Source: Sweltsa coloradensis | Lineage: Eukaryota > Arthropoda > Insecta > Plecoptera > Chloroperlidae | Assembly: GCA_024449915.1 (NCBI GenBank) | Contig: JAMZAV010000006.1 | Coordinates: 620,001 to 684,000, forward strand | Direction: 5' to 3' | DNA length: 64,000 nt | Part shown: positions 22,405 to 33,999 of the stretch, in pieces | How positions within the stretch are numbered: position 1 is the stretch's first letter | Layout: every line of letters begins with the position of its first letter | Notes under the pieces: model-generated | Seen by the model: the letters and a program-made list of their open reading frames with translations, nothing else | Databases searched by the model: none | Told to the model about the DNA's origin: nothing | Translations under genes and position numbers: made by a program

Positions 22405-24925
22405 AGTAAAGATTACTAACTATAGTGCAAAATGTAATAAATGCGATATAATGAGAAATGTGAAAATAACTTGCTCCACGATGGGGTCTTATTATTTAAC
22501 TATTAATTAATTAATTAATTAATTATATGACACAAATTTCAAAGTGGCAATAAATTAGTCATGTTTGGTATTAATTAAAAGCATTTATTGCCTTTCTAAA
22601 GAAAAGAAAAAATCATTGAAAAAATCATTAAAATATGCATAAGTTATAGTTAAATATGTTGATTTTGCTGATTTTTAGTTTTTGAACCAAAAGATCAACG
22701 TTAAAGTAAAATTTCTTCTAACCAATGATATCACAGTGTTCACAAAAGAGCTGGTAACTATAATATATCTTTTTCAATTTTCAATAATAGTAATTACAAT
22801 ATATTTAACACAAATTACAATATGGCGTAAAGATGTCTAACTATGGTACAAAATATGATACCAACTTAAAAATTTAGCAATCTTAAAGCTTTTGTAATAA
22901 GAAATTCGAAAATAAATAATATTGCTTTTCCATTAATTTAATATAATAATTTACTAAAAGAACATGCCGAGTCCAATTTTTGATTATAATTATTAAACCT
23001 AACTGTTCTAAGAATCTCAGGAATTATAAATAGCTTCAAGTGTTTATTATTTTCTATTAATTGATTAATTAACATGAATTAGTTAATTTAGTCCTAAAAT
23101 TTCAAAGTAAAGACCAATTTGTAGTGTTTGGTATCAATTGAAAGCATTTTTCAACAACATTAAGAAAACATATCCATTCAAAAAAATATTGAAATATATA
23201 CAGTCATGTTATAGTTAAATATGTTAATTTTGTGATTTTTTAGTTTTTGAACCAAAAGATCAACTTTAAAGTAAAATTTCTTGAAGCCAATGATAACACG
23301 GTGTTCACAAAAGAACTGGTTACTATAAATGTATCATTTTTCAATTTTCAATAATAGTAATTACAATATATTTTACACAAATGAACAAATTTTCTTAAAT
23401 TGAAAAGTTTCATGAACATGTTGTGGGACGTATCAAAATGCATCATTTGACTTGTTCATATCAATCTGAAAGATTTTGTAATAAAAATTTCGAAAATCAC
23501 TGGCTCCAGGCTGAGTTTTGAGTATTAAACGTCAATATTCGCTATTATATAGTGATATCAAGCACTATCATCACGCGGGGGATAGTTGCATGTGCCAAAC
23601 GAATACTTCCATTTCGCTTCACCCAGAGAAAAATAGCTATGATGCTTGTTGGTTGTTGGTGTTTGTTGGTGACAAATGCTTTCATTTGATACCAAACATG
23701 ATGAATTTACCTTCGCTTTAATATTTTTGGACACAATTAAGTAATTATTTAATTAATCAATTCATAGTTAAATACTCAAAACTCAGCCTGGAGCCAGTGA
23801 TTTTCGAAATTCTTACTACAAAATCTTTAAGATTGATAAAAATAAGTCAAATGATGCATTTTGCTACGTCACACAACATGTTTCTGTAACTTTTTAATTT
23901 AAGTTAATTTGTTAATTTGTGTAAAATATATTGTAATCACCATTATTGATCATTGAAAAATGATACAATAATTATAGTTGTCAGTTCTTTTGTGAACACT
24001 GTGTTATCATTGGTTAGAAAAAAATTTACTTTAAAGTTGATCTTTTGGTTCAAAAACTAAAAAAATCACCAAATCAACATATTTAACTATAACATGTTTA
24101 TATTTCAATATATCTTTTCAATGTATTTTTTTTCTTAATGTTGGTGAAAAATGCTTTCAATTTATACACTACAAATTTGTCTTCACTTTGAAAATTTAGT
24201 ACTAAATAAACTAATTAAAGTTAATATCACACACAATTCTGTGTTAAAGGGCTATGCTCGTTGTGATATTCCTAATGATTGTGTACTTAATGTGATGATC
24301 ATTGAATAATAATAAATAAATAAATAAATAAATAAATAAATTAATTAATCAATCAATTAGTAGTTAAATACTAAACACTCAGCTTGGAGCCAGTTATTTT
24401 CGAATTTCTCATTACAAAAGCTTAAGGATTGCTAAATTTTTAAGTTGGTTTCATATTTTGTTCCATAGTTAAGATATCTTTACGCCATATTGTAAATTGT
24501 GTTAAATATATTGTAATTACTATTATAAAAAAATTAAAAAGATATATTAATTATAGTTACCAGCTCTTTTGTGAACACTGTGATATCAGTGAATCAGAAG
24601 AAATTTTACTTTAACGTTGATCTTTTGGTTCAAAAACTAAAAAATCAGCAACATCAAACTTATGTATATTTCAATATATTTTTTCAATGTATTTTTTCTT
24701 TACGTAGGTAAAAAATGCTGAAAATTAATACCAAACATGACTGATTTATTACCACTTTGAAATTCGTGTCACATAATTAACTAATTAATATTAATTAATT
24801 AATTATTAATTAAATAATAAGACCCCATCGTGGAGACAGTTATTTTCAAATTTCTCATTAGAAAATCTACATAATTGCAAATTTTTATGCTGGTATCACA
24901 TTTTGCACTAAAGTTGTGTTTGTGA
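22405..24925. mobile_element. 2.5-kb foldback element with duplicated units in each arm
   Basis: The left arm (about 22405-23525) is the inverted counterpart of the right arm (about 23770-24925). For example, CTCCACGATGGGGTC at 22470 is mirrored by GACCCCATCGTGGAG near 24822, and GGCTCCAGGCTGAG at 23498 is mirrored at 23783. Each arm carries two diverged tandem units of about 550 bp, each with a GAACCAAAAGATCAACxTTAAAG phrase. The central 240 bp is unique. Sites at 15220 and 46375 lack it. No transposase frame is visible. Confidence 0.65.
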
Positions 24926-25530
24926 AGACACCTTGATCGCACTACTAGAGAATAGCTTCAATGCACTACAAATAGATTCAGACGGATTTTGGACTGCAGT
25001 TTGTTAGCCTAATTGTTTAAAGAGTCACAAGGAATTCATCTCATCTTCTTCAAGGACAAAACAATTGTTATTCATTTCATGCTGCATGTATAAATCAGTC
25101 TTAAGACACAACACATAGTTTTAATGCAATGAGAGACTTTTTAAATTCCTATTGGCTTGGTGTAAACAATGTTTTCTATCACTTAAACATATTTCACTTT
25201 CAATACATATTTAGTTACCACACCGTGCCATGTACGGTATTGGTAATAATATCATTTCATTGTAATATTTCGATAAATGAATTATTAGCAATATCAGGGT
25301 TTATTAAAAAGGTTTGCACATTATATACTTACCGTAAAGTATATTTACCGCTTTACCTAACTTAAATTTAACCGTAAAGTATATTTACCACTTTACCTAA
25401 CTTAAAATTAACGATTTAACCTAAATTTAACTCTGATGTCAATCTTACATTAATATATTGCTGACACTGTAATACAATGGCAAATATGAAACAAAGTCCC
25501 TAAAAAAGGTTATTTGGACATTACCAATTG
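24926..25530. other. 3' flank of a deleted type II kinase exon
   Basis: 24960-25230 and 25435-25500 match the DNA downstream of type II exons (46440-46720 and 47800-47870). A tandem duplication of about 46 bp, with the phrase CCGTAAAGTATATTTACC, occupies 25329-25412. No gene is seen. Confidence 0.5.
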
Positions 25531-25532
25531 CC

Positions 25533-25549
25533 GTTGCCAATCTTTCCTC
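25533..25549 (-). pseudogene. Stub of a type II EcKL large exon
   Basis: The acceptor and first codons remain: CACGTGTCAAG followed by codons for GKIGN, as in exon 53843-54900. After that the sequence changes abruptly into the 3' flank. The upstream intron at 25560-25720 matches 54910-55060 and 59130-59270. This is therefore an internal deletion of nearly the whole exon and not an unrelated fragment. Confidence 0.7.
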
Positions 25550-26570
25550 CTTGACACGTGTAAAACAAATATAAATTATTATTTGGAATATATGCCAGCT
25601 ACTTCTGAGCTTGTGTCAGAGGATACCTCTATGGGTAGAGGGGATCATCATAAAATTATTGCATTAGCAAATGAATCTTAACAATCCTTTTCAGAAAATC
25701 CCAACTAGAAATTTCGTACAGGAATGCTGACCGAGTACACCATACATATATTTTTTTAATTAAACCATTTTATTTGTATTTCTGTAAATTAACATTCTAG
25801 CGACAAGAACTAGTTTTGTATGATATTTAGCCAGGTGAAAGTGGCCAGAAGATTTAGATCCCCTGGATACGTTTAGGGTTCACGAAATCTCCAGCAGACT
25901 TTTGGGGAACGGGCTACAGATTTAGAATCTGAGACATGATACCTTGAATACTATAATATATGATACAATAATTCATTATAAGTTAAGGAACATAATCATC
26001 ACACACTAATGACAAACAATGTGCAAGTAACCAATGCCACCCTACAACAATTTCCTTGGAGATCGGAGATAAGGGTTGCAATTCTTCAATTCCATATCAA
26101 AGAGTTAGCTTTGTTCACCCAAAAATAATTATAGGCATGACACAAACAAAATATAAAAAGGTAGCCTGTTTTAAGTACGTAAACTATTGTATGCCGTTTA
26201 TTGTTCACATCATATTGTACATGTACGTGGATAATTTACTATAACAGTTCAAATGTGTCACATAATAAATGCTACGTAAGAAAGAGAGCTTATGACCATA
26301 AACAACAAGGCAGGTATGTCTGCTAATCGCAAAATAACAAAGAATGGAAATGAAAAGAAACTTAATAGTTACCATATTATTGTAAATTAATTCTGTAAAT
26401 AACTGACAATGATTTTAGGTGATCTACCATATTCAATCAAATAAACTTAAATATCATTTAAAGTTTAAACCTTAGTTGTATACTAGGCGACTATTAACGC
26501 TGCTATGATGGTATTATAGACATAATTTAAAAAATAAAATACCTCCACCGGGGACAGAATTTAGTCTTAA
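25550..26570. other. 5' flank of the type II stub and 3' flank of the type I exon
   Basis: 25560-26250 aligns with 54910-55440 and 59130-59900. 26250-26320 is the empty site for the two H1 insertions at 16293 and 17092. A 62-codon plus-strand frame at 26056-26244 is probably chance. Confidence 0.5.
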
Positions 26571-26643
26571 CTTCATAGGTCGCTTGGTAAGAGCATCTTC
26601 CCGGACAGCATAGGTCCCGGGTTCGATCCCCGGGGCAGGTACT
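26571..26643 (+). pseudogene. tRNA-like relic downstream of type I kinase exon
   Basis: A-box-like GGTCGCTTGGTAAGAGC and a good B-box, CGGGTTCGATCCCCG, are present. The acceptor stem is not convincing. The preceding opposite-strand tRNA-like half, intact at 18066-18095, is truncated here. Confidence 0.5.
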
Positions 26644-27368
26644 TTTTTTAGGTTCTTGTCTACAAAACTATAAAATATTATTGTGTACACATTGCCATTG
26701 TTATCATTTCTGACTGATGTTTTTTTTAAATCATATGTTACACTGTGTGTGTACACAGTGTTTTGATTAACTTTATTAAAGATACCAATAATGAAATCAG
26801 GCATTAATGCAATTTATATGTAAAAAATTAGGAAAAAACTTAATACTGATAGTGTAATAATATAATTAGTGTACAATAGCTTCTACCATGCAAATATCCT
26901 CACAACTCACAAAAGCGTTTTCAATTAGTGGCTTTGACCCCAATGAGAGAATGACAATATAATTCTGAAAGGAAGAGATTTAAATCAAGCTGCTAGTAAC
27001 CTGCATTACAACACATGCAGTGAATCAAACAAATGTAGAGAAGTTCTTTAACCTCTTCACTGTGCTGAGTAAGCAAAACCTCTTCAGAAACTAAAAGGTT
27101 TGTCATACATCGTGCTTAGACGTGCTTTAACAAGCCCTTCGTAAAAGTGAGTTAATTTTCCTATTTCAAAAGGCAAAAGTTTGAGAAAAATGTTGAGTTA
27201 ATATTCGTCACTGTCAATGTTCGTCAATGAATCATTTATAAACTTGGTTAAACTTAATAGTTTGTAAGTAGTGTACGGTCACAATAAAATGCAAATTATC
27301 ATAAGCATTGCTGTATTGATTTACCTTCGTTTCGACCATATGTTGGCAGTTAGTGCTTGAACAAAAAC

Positions 27369-28420
27369 CTAAATGACACCAATACTCTCAAAACGAAGCA
27401 ACAACTTTTCAAAAACACCTCGAAAACGAATACCACCATAAGTTTTTCCAAAATTCCCCGGAACGAAACCTTCTTTGAGGTTATCTTCAGTAATAACCGA
27501 TATGTCCGGAGTGTCCACCGAGTCAGCCAGTACCTTGGGCAGAATAAAGCAAGCTGTCATCAGACCAAATAGCGTTTTTTCTTGTATCTCTTCCTTAAGC
27601 TTTTCAAAACTAAACGCCATTGACTCACAATCTATGATCTTCAAAGCTTTCACTAGTGTCTTGTAATAATCTGCAACGAGCTCATCCCAGTGCTTTTCTC
27701 GTACTTCTTCATTGGGACTTGTGTGCATAAAGTATTGTAAGTCCAATCCTGGTGAACCATAACGACTGGACTGAAAATCAACCAGATTTATGCTCTGAAC
27801 TTCACCATTCTCGACATATTGGAAGAGCATGTTATTAATCCAGCAATCTCCATGATTTAAGACAGCTAAGCCCCCGTCTTTAACTTTCACTATCTCGGTC
27901 ATTAGATGTGCCCATTCAATATTTCTTAGCTTGTCACCAAATCTTTCAAATCCTTGCCATTTTTCCACATTACTCGAAAGTAAAGCTTTAGCTGGCACAT
28001 AGAATTGTTCGTGCTGTTCCTTCAGTGTCTCACTGAAAAACGGTTCAGTGAAAAGTTCAAAGCTGGTTGGGTCTTGAGCCACTAGACCGATAGACAGGGC
28101 GTGGAGGCGAGCCATTGCCCTCAGAGCAAGCTTGGTGTGCCGGAGGTTTAGGCCCTTCTGTCGCTCCGCCATCTTGAAGCCGTCTTGGGTGATGTCATGT
28201 AGCACTATGGTGTGAGGTCGAGTGGTAGTGTAGTATCGAGGAGCGAACGTGGCTGTGTCACCATCTGAGAAGTTTGCTTGCAGCTTGTAGAGGGACGGCA
28301 AGATATCCTGGTACATGGATGTCTCTCGCTCGAAGATGCCGCCATCTAGCATAAATTTCGCCATCAGGTCGGAGGCGGGTAGATGCTTGACGATCAAGGA
28401 GAGATGTTCGGTCTTGCCTC
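27369..28420 (-). CDS. EcKL kinase-core exon, type I
   Basis: This EcKL core exon has an intact frame. With first exon 30905-31085, about 2.5 kb upstream, the product is 410 residues. Motifs are SLIVKHL (K72), FERETSMYQ (E93), HGDCWINN (H250, D252, N257) and LVDFQ (D275). The acceptor reads GCCAAG|GAGGC and the phase matches the donor at 30905. This is the most straightforward complete two-exon gene in the window. Known relatives act on ecdysteroids or other small hydroxylated compounds; the substrate here cannot be told from sequence. A stretch around VNLVDFQSSRYGSPG differs slightly from its paralogs. Confidence 0.9.
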
Positions 28421-28424
28421 CTTG

Positions 28425-29920
28425 GCGATGGAAAGTACAAAACACATGACTGTTAATACCTTATATTTTGTTGGGCATTTCAACTTTTTTACAAGCCAGG
28501 AATAACTCTTAATAATCCAGAACATTGTAATGTTAACCATAGCCCCTGAATTGTATTCTTCATTAGCCAATCCGTTTCTATAAGTATTGTGTAGTGACTG
28601 ATAATCCATAGGATATTGTTACAAGTAGCCATTTTGCATAATTCACACAGTGCTCAGTGCTGTTGAATGTACAATTTTTGTTCCAATAATAATTAGCCCT
28701 ACTGTAAAAATACATTTTTATAATAATATTTCTATAAAGAATCCGATTTGAAAATGCTTTGAAAATGTAAAGTCAAGTAAACATTGTTAAGTGCCGACAT
28801 TTTACTAATCATTCTTGAATGTGCGTGAATTTGTCATGTAGGCTTTTTCACAAAGTGAAAATAATGTTCCTGATTGCCTCGGCTGTGGTCAAGAACTTAG
28901 GGCTAAAGCAAGTGGTTCCACAAATTCTGCTGCACACCTCGGTCTAGGGTAATAGGAGATTGGGTAACCGTGAGTGATGCTTTTATGGTTATTCATTCCA
29001 CTGAGTAATGTTTACTTTTAACTTTTAAGTCATTCAGTTAGATCAAAGTTTTTGTTTGTATTTGCTTAACAAAATACTTCATAAAAATAAAGATGGCATA
29101 TGAGAATGACTTTTTGGCAGTGGCCCTGAAGATCGTCTTGAACTATTTTGACAGTTCATATTAGGGTTGAGAAAGGATGGCTTTAACGTTCGGTCACCAA
29201 ACAATTTAAATGTGTGGTAACATAATTATTTGATACATATAGTTTGTAATGTGCAGTTTGTTAATGTGTATCATGGAGAGCACAAATTGCTGATTCTTAA
29301 AATTCATCTTTAATTAACTCGACAGTTCATTTAGCAGAATTATTGTACGGAGGCGAGTTTAAGCACTCAGCTTTTTATTTTTCGGGTAAACGGTTTATAT
29401 ATTTTCGTATTTCTCGCGAACGATAAAAAAGAACAATATATGTGTTACAGTACGCACATTGCTGAAAATATTCATTGATTTTGAAATCCCGTGTTTTGCT
29501 CAATTTCGGTGAATTTTGGAAATCTATTTTGACTGATTTGATTTTTTCGTTCCTGGTTCCCATTTTTTAAATAAACTTGAACGCACAGGTTTATTTTCTT
29601 GATCATGTGTTAAAATAGTTTAATGCTAGTTAAAGAATTTGACCTTATGTTTTCTAATTGATTTTTTTGTCGATTCTTTGTGCTTGTTTATCGTAGTGAT
29701 TGCTTATTACCATTTCTTTGCAACAAACTTAGGATATCATTAAAATGGTTCATCACATCATAATCATTTTCACTCAAACTTTGGTTCAAACTTGTTTTAA
29801 ATTTGAGTTCAAGCTGGAATTTTGAACGTTCACACGTCGCTTTTCCCCATTTTCACAAACTTCAATTTGCGACCCACTAGCGGAGAACAAAGTTTACAAC
29901 AAAAAAATAATAAAACATAA
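28425..29920. other. Intron 1 upstream of the type I exon
   Basis: 28440-29640 aligns with 19930-21700 (apart from the H2 insert) and with 62345-63530. It is a conserved intronic flank of type I exons, including the phrase AACGTTCGGTCACCAAACAATT. No exon is seen. Confidence 0.6.
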
Positions 29921-30630
29921 TTGGATGAGCGTAGCGAGCGAAGCGAAGAGTCCATTTCACTACACTGGAGAAAAAAATCCGGAATGTTTTTTTGTATTTT
30001 TGTGTGTCTGTTAACACGATTCCGGCTAAACCGATACTCCGATTGCGATGAAATTTTATGGAGGCCTTCGAAATCTCTGAACTTAGAACTGCCACGATTT
30101 TAAGCGCAATCGGAAATTTTTTTCTCATAAAAAACGCAATTTTACGATTTTTTTTCGATTTTTAAAAAATGTCTTCGACTTATAACACCTACATGATTTA
30201 TCGATTGTAATGATTTTTTCACAGAAGCCTAATGTTTGAATTAAGATATTCGTTGTGAAATTTGAGCGTCATCGAAAAATTATTTCTCATAAAAAATCAA
30301 AATTCCACGGGTTTTTTCTTTTTAAAACAATTCTTTGACTTATAACTTACCCATTCATCTTTCTTTTGTATATTTTTTTTCCAACCTAATTTTAGATATT
30401 AAATATGGTGTATAACATTTTGACGCATCGAAAATTTTTCTATAACATTTGTTCAATTTTCGATTTAGCTGTTTTTAAAAATTCACGATTATTAACAAAT
30501 TAAGTTCATTTTTTTTAAATTTATTTAATTTTAAAAAATCTTCTACGTAAGTAATAGATTTTTCACAGACAACAGAAATCCGCGATAACACATGGCGTCT
30601 CAATGCACAATTAGCTCACAAAAGCGATGA
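29921..30630 (+). mobile_element. Helentron-like element, subfamily H1 (copy e), in intron 1
   Basis: It starts TTGGATGAGCGTAGCGAGCG and carries the H1 core. The 3' end is degraded, ending near GCTCACAAAAGCGATG. It sits in the same intron and orientation as copy b at 7962-8915, so the insertion may predate the cluster duplication. Confidence 0.6.
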
Positions 30631-30904
30631 ATGGGTACGACTTGCAACTTGAAACATAATATTTGCATGAAGGTTATGTGCAAGTCTTGTTTATTTGTTA
30701 CCAGTAACATTACCCGTAATGTTAACAGTATTTAAGTGTTTTATAGGAGGAAGTTCTTTTGATTCCGTTATTATTACATACGCGTCGTGATTGATTGGTC
30801 AAACCTGCAAAGTTAGAATATCTTCTCTCTGGCCGGTCCGACTGCGGTTTCAAAAACTAGTTCATGCGCTTTGTTCAAACTCGATACAACTGAGTTGTTA
30901 TTAC

Positions 30905-31085
30905 CTGCCGTGAAGTTGACAGCGACTCTATGTATCTGGCTCCCGTAGTTCTCTCCTTTACCGACCGCCGGCTTCACGCTGATGTCATTGACAACAAGGG
31001 AAGTGTCGTTCTCGTTGTCTCGGAGCAAAGTCTCGACAAACTCCTTGTCCAGCCAAGACGGGGTCTCGCTCTTGTCCGCCTCCAT
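30905..31085 (-). CDS. EcKL first exon (copy B): N-terminal 60 residues
   Basis: Starts MEADKSETPSWL, contains KPAVGKGENYGSQ, ends VAVNFTA plus one G, and has donor GCAG|GTAATAAC. It differs from copy A at only a few residues, including KSET for KNEP, YGSQIH for YASQLH and VAVNF for VVVNF. An in-frame ATG 13 codons upstream could also serve. Downstream, in order, are large exons 27369-28420 and 18857-19908, both of compatible phase. Its upstream region is split by Helentron-like insertions starting at 31143; copy A lacks them. Confidence 0.8.
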
Positions 31086-31142
31086 TGCAGTCGCTCTAGG
31101 TCTGGGTCTATACACAATATACAAAATACAATATTAACGTCA

Positions 31143-31738
31143 CTAGGCCGCTTCGCGAACGCTTTTTTAGTCGCGTTGATGGATGAGTTTTTTTGTAAGT
31201 TTTTAGTTTACGTGGAATCTCTTTACTTTTTTAAGTGATTTTTGAACGCATTGTAGGTGATTGTCAAGTTTCTATTGTTACTTGTTAATTGTTATTATAC
31301 ACCTCAACTCAATTAACTCATATTTAAACATTTATTTCTATGAATTCTGGATAACTTTTTCAAATTTTTCTTACAAAAGGGAATACATCACCATTACCTT
31401 AATGTCCATGTGAAATATGAACGTTAAAGCCCCACCCGTTTGGTCAGAATCGACCCAAATATCATGAAAAAATCGCATTGAAAAATAAAAAAGTCGTAGA
31501 AGTACGATATTCACGAGAAATATTTTTTCGATTGTACCCAAACACGTGGCAGGTCTAAGTTCAGAGATTTCGAAGGTCCCCTCCAATTTTTATCAAGATC
31601 GCTTATGCCGTTTGCAAGGTAGAGCGCGTACAAAACAGAGAGAAAAAAAACATTGGAGCTAAATTTTTTTTTGTTTGTTTATTAAATTTGTGGTCAGTGA
31701 AATTAAAGTCTTCGCTTCGCTCATCCAATGATTTCACA
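31143..31738 (-). mobile_element. Helentron-like element, subfamily H2 (copy b)
   Basis: On the minus strand it runs from TTGGATGAGCGAAGCGAAG (31738) to AACGC...GCGTTCGCGAAGCGGCCTAG (31143). The paralogous sequence near 9186 lacks it, so it inserted just upstream of first exon 30905-31085 after duplication, about 60 bp from the start codon. Confidence 0.75.
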
Positions 31739-31841
31739 TCAACACTTTCAACAGACAAAAAGTGAATAATGTATTTTCTCAATAGTACTCGGTAATGAAA
31801 GTATGCTGTCAAACTCATTATAATAACGTATACACAATACA

Positions 31842-32436
31842 CCAGGCCGCTTCGCGAACGCTTTATTTAGTCGCGTTGATGGATTAGCCTTTTTTTTAAG
31901 TTTTTAGTTTGCGTGGATTCTCTTTACTTCTGCAAGTGCTTTTTGATCGCATTGTAGTTGATTGTTGTCAAATTTCTATTGTAAGTTGTTATGCTTGTTA
32001 TTATATACCTAAAAAAACTCATATTAAAACCTTTATTCTATGGATTCTGGCTTACTTTTTCAACTTATTCTTTCAGAAGGCAGTACATCATCGCTACCTA
32101 AATGTCCATGTAAAATATGAACGTTGTAGCCCCACCCGTTTGGTCAAAAATCGGCCTAAATATCACGAAAATATCGCATTTAAAATAAAAAAAAATTTAA
32201 AGTACGATATTCATTAGAAATATTTATTCGATTATACCTATAAAGTGGCAGGTCTAAGGTCAGAGATTTAGAAAGTCCTTTCCAATTTTCATCAAGATCG
32301 CATATGCCGTTTGCCCGGTAGAGCGCGAACAAACAGACAGAAAAACAACAAAAAAAAACACAAAAAAACGAAAAAACATTGGAGGTAAATATTTTGAGGG
32401 GTCAGTGAAATTGAAGTCTTCGCTTAGCTCATCCAA
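31842..32436 (-). mobile_element. Helentron-like element, subfamily H2 (copy c)
   Basis: Same orientation and structure as copy b. The 3' end is CCTGG instead of CCTAG, which still fits a CTRR terminus. Only about 100 bp of host sequence, matching 9200-9290, separates it from copy b. Confidence 0.7.
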
Positions 32437-32759
32437 TGAAACTGTTTTTGTAATATATACCAGTTCTAAGATAATTACAAAACAAACATTTTCAATTTAC
32501 ATTGAAAGTTGTAGTGATTGGTGTCGAACAAACTCATAATAACGCGCATTTAGTTTAAAATTATTTATTAATAAAACAAGTATTTAGTTTAATATAGAGA
32601 AAACCTCATTGGACTTTTAAATTTTAGAGCTTAATTTTTTTCTGTTTTGCTTTCAGTCCTTTCTCCATTTCTCCATTGCTAGAGATATACCTGCTGAATC
32701 CCACACCAGATTATGTCAATCTTTATCGTGCTATAAGTTATTAGTGAAATTTTTACCAC

Positions 32760-33260
32760 TTTTCCTTTGCAAGTGCTTTTTGAACGCATTGTAGGTTATT
32801 GTTGTCAAGTTTATATTGTTACTTGTTAATTGTTATTATAAACCTAAAAAAACTCATAAAATAAAACCTTTATTCTATGGATTCTGGCTAACTTTTTTCG
32901 ACTTTTTCTTTCAGAAAGCAATACGTCACCATTACCTTAATGTCCATATAAAATATGAACGTTGTAGCCCCATCCGTTTGGTCAGAATCGGCCCAAATGT
33001 CACGAAAATATCGCATTAAAAATCGAAAAAAATCGTAAAAGTACGATATTCATGAGAAATATTTCTTCGATTGTACCCAAAAACGTGGCAAGTCTAAGTT
33101 CAGAGATTTCGAAGGTCCCCTCCAATTTTCATCAAGATCGCATATGCCGTTTGCCCTGTAGCGTGCGAACAAACAGACAGAATAACAAAAAAACAAAAAT
33201 CATTGGTGCTAAATGTTTTGAGGGGTCAGTGAAATTGAAGTCTTCGCTTCGCTCATACAA
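32760..33260 (-). mobile_element. Helentron-like element, subfamily H2 (copy d, truncated)
   Basis: The 5' part and core are present (GCGAAGCGAAGACTTCAATTTCAC on the minus strand, in overlapping positions 33230-33255), but the 3' hairpin and CTAG end are missing. It lies in line with copies c and e. Confidence 0.65.
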
Positions 33261-33434
33261 CTAAAAGTTTCCTTTTTGCAGTGACGTCACGACCGAAACA
33301 AGTGGTTTTACGCTTGAGCAATGATTTGGGCTGTAAATCAATAAATCATTAATGGTTGGAGATATTCATTCTAGTTTTTAGCACATTGCACAAAATCTTG
33401 GCACGATCCTTCTCCATGAGCCACAATAAAACTA

Positions 33435-33993
33435 CTAGGAAGCTTCGCAAACGCTTTTTTTAGTCGCGTTGATGGATGAGCTTTTTTGTAAGTTTTTAGT
33501 TTGCGTGGGATCTCTTTACTTTTGCAAATGTTTTTTGAACGCATTGTAGGTGATTGTTGTCAAATTTCTGTTGTTACTTTGTTACTTGTTATTATATACC
33601 TCAAAGGAAACACTCATATTAAAACCTTTATTTTATGGATTCTGGCTAACTTTTTCAACTTTTTCTTTCACAAGGTACATCACCATAACCTTTATAACCA
33701 TGTACAATATGAACCTTGTAGGCCCCCTTTGGAAGGCCCAAATGTCACGAAAATATCGCACTAAAAATCGGAAAATCGTTAAAGTACGATATTCATGAGA
33801 AATATTTCTCAAACGTGGCAGATCTAAGTTCAGAGATTTCGATGGTCCCCTCCAATTTTCATCAAGATCGCATATGCCGTTTGCCCGGTAGAGAGCGAAC
33901 AAACAGACAGGAAAAAAGGGGGAAAAACCAAAACATTGGAGCTAAATGTTTTGAGGGGTCGGTCAAATTGAAGTCTTCGCTTCGCTCATCCAA
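33435..33993 (-). mobile_element. Helentron-like element, subfamily H2 (copy e)
   Basis: The minus-strand copy runs from TTGGATGAGCGAAGCGAAG (33993) to a 3' end with AACGCGACTAAAAAAAGCGTTT and CTAG at 33435. It is the fourth of four same-orientation H2 copies within 2.9 kb. Confidence 0.7.
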
Positions 33994-33999
33994 TTATTT

